Shown here piece by piece: positions 1 to 9,000 of a stretch of 27,283 nt of DNA. Below the pieces are notes generated by a model, which was given only the letters and a program-made list of their open reading frames with translations, searched no databases and had not been told where the DNA came from. The stretch lies in the IMG/VR virus record IMGVR_UViG_3300028573_000047, positions 1-27,283 of that record; one strand, given 5' to 3'. Numbering within the stretch: position 1 is the first letter of the stretch; every line of letters begins with the position of its first letter. The DNA comes from a virus. The translations under genes and the position numbers were made by a program.

Positions 1-1
1 A

Positions 2-187
2 ATAGATATCTTGCAAGGAAAGCCGGATCATCTCCATGTGGTTTACCGATGCTGTAGCGAGTGGTGCATGCTGGAGGCGGACGACATCGAAATACAGTCT
101 CTTTGCCACCCGCGCCCCGATGGGTGGGTGGCAAATGCCCGGCCCGACAAAGAAAAAATGGAATTTCTGACGTTGCCTGGGAACTAG
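2..187 (+). CDS. C-terminal part of an unknown protein (cut by left edge)
   Basis: An open frame enters from the left edge and ends at TAG (185-187), giving about 61 residues. The fragment is Cys/His rich, with an RCCSEWC cluster and a later LCHP, and ends EFLTLPGN. The composition is balanced and not shadow-like, so I take it as the tail of a real plus-strand gene whose start lies outside the window. The cysteine cluster could bind metal, but no family is recognised. It is followed by the folded intergenic element at 209-303. It points toward the minus-strand phage unit, so it may mark the flank of the prophage or a separate small phage operon. Confidence 0.5.
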   Translation: MDILQGKPDHLHVVYRCCSEWCMLEADDIEIQSLCHPRPDGWVANARPDKEKMEFLTLPGN

Positions 188-208
188 CGCTCCTGACCGA
201 GAACCATT

Positions 209-303
209 GAGGCGAGCGGCGAAACACGGTGAATCTCCCGGCCGTAGGACGCGAGAAATCGCGGTTCGCGTGGAGGGGTTGGAGTCCTCCCGCCGCTCAC
301 CTC
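209..303 (+). ncRNA. tRNA-like folded intergenic element
   Basis: The ends pair strongly: GAGGCGAGCGGC (209-220) matches GCCGCTCACCTC (292-303) with one C/A mismatch, and 214-221/291-298 give eight uninterrupted pairs. Inside are three possible arms: ACGG 226-229 with CCGT 242-245; CGCGA 250-254 with TCGCG 259-263 closing a GAAA tetraloop (or, alternatively, 249-254 with 266-271); and GGAGG 272-276 with CCTCC 286-290, directly stacked on the closing stem. The last arm contains GGTTGGAGTCC, one base from a usual tRNA T-loop sequence. I cannot find a canonical D-arm or a 7-nt anticodon loop, so this is a tRNA-like or degenerate tRNA element or another structured RNA, not a called tRNA. A further inverted repeat, TCAGGT 322-327 with ACCTGA 344-349, lies downstream before the next gene. 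The strand is uncertain. Confidence 0.35.
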
Positions 304-376
304 AACGGTGCTGGGCAAGGATCAGGTGCCAAATAGGGGCTAGACCTGACTTGATGAGGTAGGATAGTTTAGGGAG

Positions 377-619
377 ATGAAGCCGCTAACCGTCGTTCTC
401 TACCTTGTGATGGCATTGTGCCTGGGATCGTTATTTTGGCAGTTTTACCAGCTCGTATTGAAATCTGTTTTCAAAATGAACTGGAGGGAGTTCCTGCGGG
501 AACTCCGCGCGGGCGGCTCGTCTTCCCCTACTTTAGAGGCCCCGCCGTGTACCGGTTCACCTTCGCGGACGATGACAGATTTGAAATCGCCGTCGATGAG
601 GCGGGATGTTTCAAAATAG
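377..619 (+). CDS. Small membrane-anchored protein (uncertain)
   Basis: The frame opens with ATG at 377 just after AGGGAG, which is unusually close to the start for a ribosome binding site. Residues 5-30 form a convincing hydrophobic segment (VVLYLVMALCLGSLFW) followed by a basic amphipathic stretch. From about residue 45 the composition turns to Ser/Pro/Thr/Arg, typical of a shadow frame, while the overlapping frame at 418-666 there has clear G/C-ending codons. Possibly only the first part is meaningful, or an original protein joined this N-terminus to the neighbouring frame before a frameshift. No family is recognised. Confidence 0.3.
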   Translation: MKPLTVVLYLVMALCLGSLFWQFYQLVLKSVFKMNWREFLRELRAGGSSSPTLEAPPCTGSPSRTMTDLKSPSMRRDVSK

Positions 620-666
620 ACCAAAAGATTCCAGATGAAATCTGGCAGTTTGCAACACGACTTTAG
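418..666 (+). CDS. Small unknown protein, GTG start
   Basis: The frame starts at GTG 418 and ends at TAG 664-666, giving 82 residues. From about position 490 the codons mostly end in G or C and the product looks like a compact beta-rich domain (VYRFTFADDDRFEIAVDEAG), so this half is likely coding. The start is uncertain: there is no good Shine-Dalgarno before 418, and the preceding 40 codons overlap the membrane-like frame at 377. Its stop overlaps by four bases the stop of the minus-strand gene ending at 663, so the two transcription units converge tail to tail. No function can be assigned. Confidence 0.4.
   Translation: MPGIVILAVLPARIEICFQNELEGVPAGTPRGRLVFPYFRGPAVYRFTFADDDRFEIAVDEAGCFKIDQKIPDEIWQFATRL
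487..506 (+). other. 8-bp hairpin with UNCG-type tetraloop
   Basis: GGAGTTCC (487-494) pairs perfectly with GGAACTCC (499-506) around the loop TGCG. A C-closed UGCG loop belongs to the extra-stable UNCG class. It sits where coding appears to pass from the frame beginning at 377 to the frame of 418-666. There is no T-run after it, so it does not look like an intrinsic terminator. A role in translation is possible but not shown. Confidence 0.35.
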
Positions 667-1016
667 CGCGGATCAACGATGGTGTATCCCACAATTGATC
701 TGGCGTGGATATGCGTTAGGTGACGTCCTGAATTTGCATCGTAGACTATCCAGACATTCCCGCTTACCTGATGTTCGAGCACAAAGACGTGGTGACGTCG
801 GACGGCCACCATGCCAGATGCAGGCACAGCGCGCGGAAACTTGTACCAACGCGCGGCGAGCCAAAGCTCCCGCACGGAATGCCCAAATACCCGGATCGAG
901 GCACCGCAGCCGCAGAATGCACGCGCGGGACAGCCGGCCGGGTGCGGCACAATCATATCCGCAGCATAGGAAGGGCTCGCGCAGAGAAGCGCGACCAGCA
1001 CCAAAAGAGCGCGCAT
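663..1016 (-). CDS. Exported CHAP-like cysteine protein
   Basis: The 117-residue product starts at ATG 1016, chosen because it overlaps the upstream stop as TGATG and because a clean signal peptide then begins at residue 1 (MRALLVLVALLCASPSYA, predicted cleavage after SYA). A start at 1049 would add eleven residues ahead of the signal. The mature part has a Cys-rich GCPARAFCGCGAS segment and a C-terminal V-DANSG/IH-RSI-GY-IV pattern. This resembles small NlpC/P60-CHAP-fold proteins that I recall from Bradyrhizobium and relatives; the catalytic assignment (Cys near residue 35, His in the HHVF segment) is inference. As the last gene of the lysis region it may help cleave peptidoglycan, or it may be host-derived cargo. 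It converges with plus-strand genes at 666. Confidence 0.6.
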   Translation of the reverse strand: MRALLVLVALLCASPSYAADMIVPHPAGCPARAFCGCGASIRVFGHSVRELWLAARWYKFPRAVPASGMVAVRRHHVFVLEHQVSGNVWIVYDANSGRHLTHIHARSIVGYTIVDPR

Positions 1017-1399
1017 CAGTGCCCTTTTGGGGCGCCCATGTTGAGCCATTCATGAACCAGCCAACCGAAGCCGCCGGCGGCTCCAAGCATGGCGGTCCAG
1101 AGATATCGTCCAAGGCTTTTTGCACCAATCTGACGCTGGCGCTGGTTCTTGAACTCGTCAATGGCTGGACGTATTTCCGAGAACTGCTCTGTCACTCCTT
1201 GCACGTCCCGCTTCAAATCCACGACTTCGGTCCTGACAGCCTCAACCTTATCGTGAAGAAGACGGCGACCATCTGATGCGGCATTCTCTTGTTGACGCCA
1301 CATAGCTGTCATGGCCTCTATCGATCGTTGCAGATTTTTGACGTCAGCCTTGATGCCTCCGAGCTCTGCACTGACTTGGTGTATTGTACCGTCGGACAT
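1016..1399 (-). CDS. Coiled-coil protein with C-terminal membrane segment
   Basis: This 127-residue protein begins at ATG 1399, overlapping the Rz1-like stop as TGATG, and ends with TGA overlapping the next start. Residues 1-95 are strongly helical with heptad character (VEAVRTEVVDLKRDVQGV), and residues about 103-120 form one membrane segment (YLWTAMLGAAGGFGWLVHEW). Similar small proteins occur near lysis genes of rhizobial phages and I suspect DUF1515-type relatives, but that is from memory. Its position makes it a candidate lysis accessory or atypical holin. The single membrane span and long coiled coil do not match a standard class I or II holin. Confidence 0.6.
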   Translation of the reverse strand: MSDGTIHQVSAELGGIKADVKNLQRSIEAMTAMWRQQENAASDGRRLLHDKVEAVRTEVVDLKRDVQGVTEQFSEIRPAIDEFKNQRQRQIGAKSLGRYLWTAMLGAAGGFGWLVHEWLNMGAPKGH

Positions 1400-1686
1400 C
1401 AGTTAGCCTTCGCGTAGTCGTCGATGATTTTCTTGTAGCATCGGCGCAGCGCCGCACTTTGGCGATTGGCCTTATTCAAGGCGGCCAGAGCTTCTGCCGA
1501 GAGCTCCCGGTAGTCGGAGGTGGATTCGATTGCCGGCGGCGGCACGTAGGCCCCCAAGGTTTGGCACTGAGAGCTTAGGTTTACTGACAGTCGCCCCGGC
1601 GATGAGGCGCAATTTGTCAGCATCAGGCCCAACCCGACAAATGATATCGGTAGCAGCAAGGGGCGGCAGAGTCTTAACCCAATCAT
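1399..1686 (-). CDS. Rz1: Outer-membrane spanin lipoprotein (Rz1-like)
   Basis: The 95-residue product has a basic/hydrophobic signal and a lipobox-like LMLTNC with Cys26 as the predicted lipidation site. The -1 residue is Asn, which is unusual because Gly, Ala or Ser is normal there. The mature chain has a short proline cluster (YVPPPAI) and a helical C-terminus, as in o-spanins. The gene begins inside the Rz-like gene in another frame and ends 73 nt beyond its stop, the classic overlapping Rz/Rz1 arrangement. An AGGTGA sequence lies 3 nt before the ATG. Outer- and inner-membrane spanins together fuse the two membranes in the last lysis step. Confidence 0.75.
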   Translation of the reverse strand: MIGLRLCRPLLLPISFVGLGLMLTNCASSPGRLSVNLSSQCQTLGAYVPPPAIESTSDYRELSAEALAALNKANRQSAALRRCYKKIIDDYAKAN

Positions 1687-2038
1687 TTGTCACCTGTTCC
1701 GTTTGAGCCGTTGCGGCTTTTTCGTCCTCGATCTCCTTACGCACTGCTGCACGCGCATCCGAGTCTACTTGTTTGTCACGCTCGTCCTGTAACTGCTCGA
1801 ACGTCGCGATTCTCTTCTGCCATATCGCCCGGTCGGCATTTGACCGATAGGTGTCGGAGGCAAACCATACGGCCATCCCGACAAGGATGCCGATGCCGAC
1901 TCGCGTTCCGAGTAGGAATTGGAGCACTACGGCAAACACCTGTGCCGCTAGAGCGGGCGCGAGAAGCAGAAAGGCAACCGCGCCGCCGATACCGACAGTT
2001 CCGACCAGCCACCACCACCATTGAAGACCGAGCAACAT
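1472..2038 (-). CDS. Rz: Inner-membrane spanin (Rz-like)
   Basis: This 188-residue protein starts immediately after the endolysin stop (TAG then ATG). It has a very hydrophobic N-terminus with a WWWW run and probably two or more membrane passages (residues 8-43 and 47-61). A charged coiled coil follows at about 70-115 (FEQLQDERDKQVDSDARA), as expected for an i-spanin. Residues from about 118 onward are encoded in DNA shared with the Rz1-like gene, and the tail becomes Arg/Gly rich, as in an overprinted region. Most i-spanins have a single N-terminal anchor, so the extra hydrophobic stretch might provide a holin-like activity; this is speculation. Confidence 0.7.
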   Translation of the reverse strand: MLLGLQWWWWLVGTVGIGGAVAFLLLAPALAAQVFAVVLQFLLGTRVGIGILVGMAVWFASDTYRSNADRAIWQKRIATFEQLQDERDKQVDSDARAAVRKEIEDEKAATAQTEQVTNDWVKTLPPLAATDIICRVGPDADKLRLIAGATVSKPKLSVPNLGGLRAAAGNRIHLRLPGALGRSSGRLE

Positions 2039-3028
2039 CTAAACCCCCTGATCCCGAAGCTTCTTGTAGCGTTCCCAAAGCGTGTAGCCGCACACGGCAA
2101 GCGCGACGATGGACAGGCCGATCGCGATTCCCATCCATGCTTGCGGCATGAGGCCGAGGAACGGCTTGACCGTGGAAACAACCTGCGTGACGTTGCCGAC
2201 GGCGCCCTGCGCTTGGCTCACGGCATCCGTGGTCTGCTGCACGTAGCCAGCGACCTGCGAGACTGTTCCGGCTACCGTCAGGCCGCCGGTAACGACGGCG
2301 CCCTGCGAAATCTTCGACTGCATCAGCGTCGGGCCGTTGGTCGAATCCGCGGCACGCGGCGCCCAGGCTGGCGGCTCGACCCCGGGAAGTGCCTCTTTCC
2401 ACTTCCGGACCCAGACTCCGACTTCGGCGAGGCCATTGGTGCCGCCATTGACCAGTCGGCGGACCTTGGTGGTGTTGTCCTTCTTTGCCCACGGGATGCA
2501 GCCCAGCGCCTTGAACTCGGCGCAGGCGACGCGGAAGCTGATCTTGGGATCGGCGAGCATTTCCGGATGGTTGACCAGATCCTCTCCGATCAGTTTTCCG
2601 ATGCGCTCATGCGAAGCGCGGCCGGTAAGCTGGAGATCGCCGTTGCCCCGGAAATTGAAGCCATCGCCCGGAATGCGATTGCCAAGTTCCTTGGCCAGCT
2701 TCGGAGACTTCGGCAGGTTATAGACGCGCTCGAAGATCGCCTTTTCGTTGTGCTGGATTGCCTCGGCCTCAGCAGGCGTCACGCCGGCGGACGAGCGCGG
2801 AGCGCCGAATATCTCGACAAGCCGCTTTGCGCTGTAGTTCCCGCTCTCTCGGATGATAGTCCCGGCGCCGTTCTCGTGGCTGATATTGCCCATGAGATGC
2901 GCGACCACGGTCGGCTCGTCGATGCCAAACTCGGCAAAGACCTCTTCCGAGACTTCGGCGATAGCGTCGATCTTAGCCTGCGGTGCCCGCGGCCACAGGT
3001 GCCGCAGGGTCTCCACTTCCAACTTCAT
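2039..3028 (-). CDS. GH19 chitinase-like endolysin with C-terminal membrane segment
   Basis: The 329-residue protein begins nine bases after the giant gene's stop, with AGGGGC ahead of the ATG. Residues 1-215 match phage GH19-type muramidase/endolysins: GNISHENG (Glu52, with Glu61 nearby as candidate catalytic acids), FRGNGDLQLTGR (126-137), LIGEDLVNHPEML (146-158) and VNGGTNGLAE (193-202). It should hydrolyse the glycan strand of peptidoglycan. After a Gln/Val/Ala-rich spacer there is one clear membrane segment at about 298-316 ending WERYKK. There is no N-terminal signal. A C-terminal anchor on an endolysin is less common than a SAR or signal sequence and may tether or export the enzyme. 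Confidence 0.88.
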   Translation of the reverse strand: MKLEVETLRHLWPRAPQAKIDAIAEVSEEVFAEFGIDEPTVVAHLMGNISHENGAGTIIRESGNYSAKRLVEIFGAPRSSAGVTPAEAEAIQHNEKAIFERVYNLPKSPKLAKELGNRIPGDGFNFRGNGDLQLTGRASHERIGKLIGEDLVNHPEMLADPKISFRVACAEFKALGCIPWAKKDNTTKVRRLVNGGTNGLAEVGVWVRKWKEALPGVEPPAWAPRAADSTNGPTLMQSKISQGAVVTGGLTVAGTVSQVAGYVQQTTDAVSQAQGAVGNVTQVVSTVKPFLGLMPQAWMGIAIGLSIVALAVCGYTLWERYKKLRDQGV

Positions 3029-3037
3029 TTCGTGCCC

Positions 3038-6000
3038 CTATCGTTTCCAAGGATGTTCTGATTGATCGCGACGCTCGAACCGATGTGCCCTATCGGCTGC
3101 GTCGTAGTCAGTGCCCATGAAAACGCGGGCCAGTGGAACGTGGGACCAGTCTGGAGCTTTCCCTTCGACGGCGTTTTTGCCGGTATTGATGATGTTTTCA
3201 GCCATCCGCCGTTGCGTGCCTAGCGCATAATCGAACATGAGGCGGATGTCTTCGGGGTAGAAATCGAGCGCGCTCTGATGGTTCTTGTCGCCTCCAGCCG
3301 CGCTATTCATGGCGGAAGCAATGTACTTCCAGCCGTCGCCCGTGGTCTTGCGGCCGGATTCCGAGTTGGGGCCTTTTTGATAGGTTGGTTCTTTGTGAAC
3401 CGGGATCGCGTTGTAGTTCTCGTTGGTGTAGGCGTGGATGAAGGGGCGAGCCAGTTCCGGCGCCAGCATCGCGGCCTTGTTCTCTTCCTGGCCGAACGGC
3501 GTCATGACTTCGACGCCCGATTTGGTCATCATGCCGATCATGTTGCGGAAGCGGTGCGGATCGGTGCCAAAGGCCATCGTCGCAAACGCCGAACCGATCG
3601 TCATCGGGAACGCCCAATTGTACGGCATGGCAATGTGGTACGGGACCGGGCGCCCCTTTTCGTCCTTGTGCAGCGGGTTGAGCACGGTGAAATTCAACCG
3701 CCGCTCCCACAGCGGTATTTTGTCCATGAAATAGCGGTCGTCCTTGTCCTTGCCGCCGATCAGGTAGTTGAACATGGTCGACAGGAAGCCCATCAGCATG
3801 GTTCCGGCAAAGACGCCTTGCATGATCCGAGACCGTGCCACGGCGCTCGTCATCCGCGCGCCGGTCTGGATCGCGACGTTGCCGAACGGGAACACGAGGC
3901 CGATGGCGTTTTTCCACTTGCCGACAAGCTGGAAATCTACCGTGGCATCGCGAGCGATCAGCGCCGCCTTCTCCGGGGTCTTGCCCTGCTTGCGCGCGGA
4001 GGCGTAGGCCGCCAGCCGTAGCGAGTTGTCGAGCGCGTTAGTGATCGTGTCCATCGCCTCGGTCATGGCGTGGACCTTATCCTTGAGCGAGCGCAGCGGG
4101 CTTTTCGAGATCGAGGAAAGCTTGTTGTGCAGATGCTCCTTGGTCAGATTGGTGTCGCGCATCTGGCGGAACACCATCGATCCGCCCGCACTCTTCATTT
4201 CCTGCCAGTACTTTTGCATCTCGCGCACGGAAGCGTTGACGTGCTGGATACCGGCGTTGCTGGCAAAGATCGCGCGCGAGGCCGTGCCGACGAACGGGAT
4301 TGCGTCCTTGACGTATTGCGATACGGCGTGGTCGCCGGTTGCTTTTTGCTCGAACGAGTTGAGCGTGCCTTCGACGGGATAGCGGAACAGGAAGTGGCGA
4401 ACCAAGAAATCCGGACTGTAGTGGGTCCAGAGCGATTTGAGTTTGTTCTGGACGTCGAGCAAGCCTTGGAAGATGCCGAGCCCGTCGGCGTGCATGCGCT
4501 TGATCGCGTCAGCCAGATCTCGGTCGGTGAATACCCAATAATGGGTGTCGCCGTTGATCTTGAAGGCGACGGCCTTCGGGTCGTTGGCATAGCCGCCGGT
4601 GTCGATGGTGTGGACAAGTCCGGTCTTGTTCGAGATGACACGCTTCGGCTTGCTGTGATCGCGGACCGCGAAGCCCTTCAAAGCATCCGGATCGCTGTTG
4701 TGCATGCCCTGCAATGCCCGATCGAGCGCTTGCAGGTACTCGTTCTTCTTGCCGCGCTCCAGCGTGCGGTAGACCTGATCCAACAGATTGACGAGCGGAT
4801 TGTTCGCCTTGCTGGAGCGGCCGAGCGCCTGCTTCACTTCCTTGCCGCGGACGTTGAACTTGCCGGGTTCGCCCAGGCTCTCGTTGGCGTCCTCGCGCAC
4901 TTCCTCGAACCCGCCGAGCGGAACGTAGTTCTTGTACTTCGCCTGCCATGCCTTGATGGTTTCGGGCGATTCCAGCCCATGCGCTTCCATGGCACGGAGA
5001 ACATATTCGCGGATCGCATCGACGCGCTTGGCGATCTCGGCCTCTAGTTTCGGCCGGCCGAAATCCCTGATGATCTTGGCGGCTTCGGCGTCCGTCATGC
5101 CGGAACCGGCGCCCTTGAGGGCCGGGTTGATCTTGTGGATCTCGCGGTTGCGTTCGGCGGCGTGCCGGGCATAGAGCAGATTGCCGACTTCCGGCAGCGT
5201 GACGTCGTTGGTCTTGAGAAGGTCGATCAGCGGATCGAGGAATTTGCTCTCGAACTCTTTGGTCTCGTTGCCGATCTTGCCGGGGAACAGGCGCTTTTTC
5301 TGGTAGAAGGCGTTGCTGTCCGGAAGTGTCCCGTTCATGCGGGCTTCGACGGCATCGTTCAGCCGCTTCACCGGCTCGGAGAGATTCTGGTAACGCTCGA
5401 CAAAGCGGTTCCAGCTTGTCGAAGCCATCAGGTCTTTGAGGCGATTGGAGACGGCGCCGTTTTGTTGCTTGCGGAATCGGTCGAAAGGCGAAGCAAACCG
5501 AGTTTCAGGTCCGAGCAGCCTATATTGCTCGCCGCCTATCCCTTCGTCTGTTGGCGCCTCTTCTCGGCGATTACCTTGCGCGCGTGCTGCACGGTCAGTG
5601 ATTTGTCGGGCGAGTCGGGCATGGATTTCGCCTCGGTCAAATGATGCTCCCACGTCGCCAGCGTGTCGAGCGGACCGGGCGCGTCCAGCAACCTCACTGT
5701 TTTTGCCTCTGTCACCGAATACTGCCTTTCTCGCAAGTTCAGTCGCGTCCTTGAGTGCCTTATCTAAACCGGTAATGTTCTTCGGCAATGCCGTTTCGTC
5801 GAAATTATGCTGGTAGTCGATGATCCCGGCGTCCCGCATCGCAACATTGACGAGATGCCCCCAAACGTCATTGCCGCGGTCGGCGTCGATGATGCCAGCC
5901 TTGTAGGCAGCCTCCAGTGGGCGAAACAGAATATCGCCAGCGCGTAAGTGGGTGATGCGAATCTTCTTGGCTGCATATTCCGGGTCGATCGGGAGAAGAG

Positions 6001-9000
6001 ACCGGGCATCCGGTGTCAATTCCGCACGATAGACCCCGCCGAAATGGCCGTGTGCCCATACAGCGCGCAAGCCGCGCCGACCGAGTTGGCCGATATCGAT
6101 ATCGCTCAAGCTGCGGTCGGTCGGGTGGTTGTGGTGAACAACGATGCTGTTTTTCGGATTGTTGATGAGCGCGAGGAACTGAGGCCCGAAATCGATATAT
6201 TTGGCGTTGCCCTCTGATCGCCAAATCTCGTTGCCACCCTGATCGTAGGCGATCATGGCTTCGTTGCCGGTCGAGACCCCCCGTAGCAGTAACTCGGATT
6301 GAGCCGCCTCGCCCGGCCCCTGCAACGGTCCGCGCTGCTCGGCAAGCCCGCCCTTGCCAGCCATTCCGTCAAGGAACGCCTGCCGCGCCTCGGCAGACTT
6401 GAACTGGAAGCCCGGAATGGCGCCATTGCCCTTGAACGAGCTGTAATAGCCGCCTTGCGCCTTGGCAGCGCTGGCCATCTGATCGTAGACGTCGCGCTCG
6501 ACCCGCTGATCCGGGGTGGCGACGAATAGCTTGCCTTTGGTCTTGGCGTGGATGGTCTCGCCGGTCTTGAAGGTGACGCCGGACGGCGCCGACGGTTTTT
6601 CGGCCTCGGGGGGCGGATTGGCAACGGCATCGAGGAACTTGGAGCGCGCCTCAAGATTGGGGAAACGGAAGCTTTTGAGGGTCTTGAGGTAGTGGCCACC
6701 ATTGGCTTCGGCGGTGCGCGCCAGTTTGGCGAAGCCTTCGCGACCTACCTTGCTTTTCAGATCGGCGTAAACCTCGCCGCCGGTCGATAGTGGCGGCAGA
6801 TTGAACTCAATGCCGCCGACGCTGATACCACCATGGGTCGGCGCGTCAACGTCCTTGGTCTTGGGCTCAAATCGCGGCCCCGCATCAGCGTGTTCAATGC
6901 GATCGAACAGGTCGCTAATCTTATCAACGTCGAAATAGGATCGGGAAACGTAGCGTTGCCGGTTCTTGTCGTTGATCTCCGGATCGGTCTGTTTTTCCAG
7001 CACCGTAATGAAGGAGGCAATCCCGGTGCCGGCGCGCTCGAACGTAACCGGCGGCAGGTAGAAGTCAGCAACCGTGCGCAAGCCCTTGGCCGCGTCACTT
7101 TGCATGAACGCATGCATCCGCTTGTCGGCGGCGCCACCGCGCGGCAATAGCGCCACGATCCGGCCGCCGTTCTTGAGGTGCTTTGCCGCCTTCTCCAGAT
7201 GCTCGATGGCAGTCTTGCCGCCAGACCCGAACGGCGGGTTCATAATGATGGCGTCGAACTTGTTGGCACCGGTGTCCAGATTCTCGAAGCGGTCGACCAC
7301 GACGCGCGCGCCTGGGGATGTCAGCGCCGCGCGGCTGGCGAGGCTGGAGGACGGCTCGACCAAGGTCCGCATGGTGTCTTCGGGCAGATAGCGCGAGATC
7401 GCGCCGTGGCCGGCCGACGGCTCCAGCACCTTCTCGCCCGGTTTGATGTCGGCGAACTCGACCATCTTGAGGCCGATCGGCTCCGGGGTGGCGTAGTAAT
7501 CTGTTCCTTCGCGCTGGTCGCGCCGACCGGTGACCTTCGCCTGGGCGAAATAGTGCGTCTTGGCCTTCTCGAACTCGGAGATCGAATGCGTGGTCGCCTT
7601 GTCCAGCGCTTTGCCGCCGGTCCCCTCGCCTGCTTCTGGCTCGTAGTCGCCGGAATTGCTGAATGAATCGATGAAGGATTGCCGGATGGTGCGCGCCAGA
7701 TCGCCGAGCGCGAGGTTTTCCGCAGTGCCGGCGCGGTCTGCGATCTTGCCGGCGAAGGTCCAGCGCTCCCAATCGGTGCCGGTGTTCATGTAGCGGAACA
7801 TGGCGTCGGAAGCTTGGCCTACGCGGTAGATGCGCCCCTCTTGCTGGATCGAGGTGGTGGGCCGGATCGGCATGCCGAGATTAAGCAAAGTGCGCTGATG
7901 CTTGCCGGTGGTATCGTGGAGACTGATCCCGGCCTCGCCCGCGGCCGATTGCACGATGATGATGTCGCGGCCGGAATTGTCGTCGTTGAACAGCCGCTTG
8001 GCCTCGTTGCGATGCTTGTTCGAGACGGTGCCGTTATAGACAAGCGCCTGCGGGAACGCGGCGGTGAGCGCATTGATCGGCGATGGATACTTCGAGAAGT
8101 CCAGATGCGCGACATAGGGATTAGCACGCACGAACTCGTCATGAAGGTCGCCAAGGTCATACTCGACGTTCTTGCCGCCTTGATAGGATGATCCCTTGCC
8201 AGACGGCTTGACGGCGAACGGCGAGATGCCGCCGCCCTCGTTGTAGTCGTGGAACACCACGACCTTGCGGCCGAGCGCCAGCGACTTCTTGATGAATGGG
8301 ATGGCAGATTGCGCCTTCATCGCCTCAAGCAGTCGCATCCGCGTCAGGTAGTCGAATTGCTTGGAGATCACGTCGTAGAGCGGCCGGAACTTCTCGTTCT
8401 CGGTGAGGAAGTTCATGGCGCGGTCGATCAATTCGCCAACGGCATCATGCGCGAGCACGAACTTGCGATCGTAATCCTTGTCGACGGTCAGCGCCCGGCC
8501 GGACAGCGAGCCTTGTTTCTTTAGGTGCTCGTGGAGCTGGCGCTCCATCACCTCTTGCTTGACGTCGGCTTCCGGCTGCGTGAGCTTGTTGGTGCGCATC
8601 CGATAGCCGAGATGCTGCATGAAGAAGCGATCGCGGCCCGATCCGGAATTGTAGCGCGATCCTTGCTCGTCGCCATATTCGAACAGGTAACCATTCGCGT
8701 AGTCGAGCGACTTGTGATAGGCGAACGGCGTCGCGCTCATCAGCAGAGTTTTCGGGCGTTCCTCAGCCCGCCACTTCGCGATCAGAGGATCGGCCTTCTT
8801 CTGGTACTGCGCATAGGCCTCTGCCTTCTTGGCCTCCGGAAGCTGGTCGATCTTGTCCCAATCGGAGCGCAGCACCATGCGGGCGCGCTCATGCAGGCCG
8901 TCGGGATGCTTGGTGATCGCGCGGAGGGTTTTGAGCGCTTCGGTCTCGGTGCCATTCTGATCCGAGGAAAGCTTGTGGGCTTCGTCGGCAACAACCATGT

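Noticed and set aside
214-298. A functional tRNA gene
   Set aside because: Closing stem and T-arm-like hairpin are present, but no canonical D-arm or 7-nt anticodon loop could be drawn, so it is reported only as tRNA-like.
460-506. Programmed -1 frameshift site
   Set aside because: The sequence before the hairpin does not fit X-XXY-YYZ in the upstream frame.
1017-1049. Upstream start for the exported protein
   Set aside because: It would put eleven residues before a complete signal peptide and lose the TGATG coupling.
1776-2492. Minus-strand frame across the endolysin and Rz
   Set aside because: Arg/Gly/Ser-rich passive shadow crossing two real genes.
2021-3061. Plus-strand frame (346 aa) opposite the endolysin
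   Set aside because: Antisense shadow; the endolysin frame shows clear GH19 motifs.
4195-4641. Minus-strand frame in the same phase as the nested genes
   Set aside because: Ser/Thr/Arg/Pro-rich shadow over a conserved helical part of the giant protein. It shows that openness alone in this phase is not enough.
4070-5047. Plus-strand frame (325 aa) opposite the giant gene
   Set aside because: Mirror of G/C-ending codons; biased Leu/Val/Asp/Arg content and no family resemblance, while the giant frame is clearly coding here.
7095-7772. Minus-strand frame inside the methyltransferase region
   Set aside because: Arg/Gly/His-rich passive shadow; unlike the five nested genes, the giant frame here carries clear conserved motifs.
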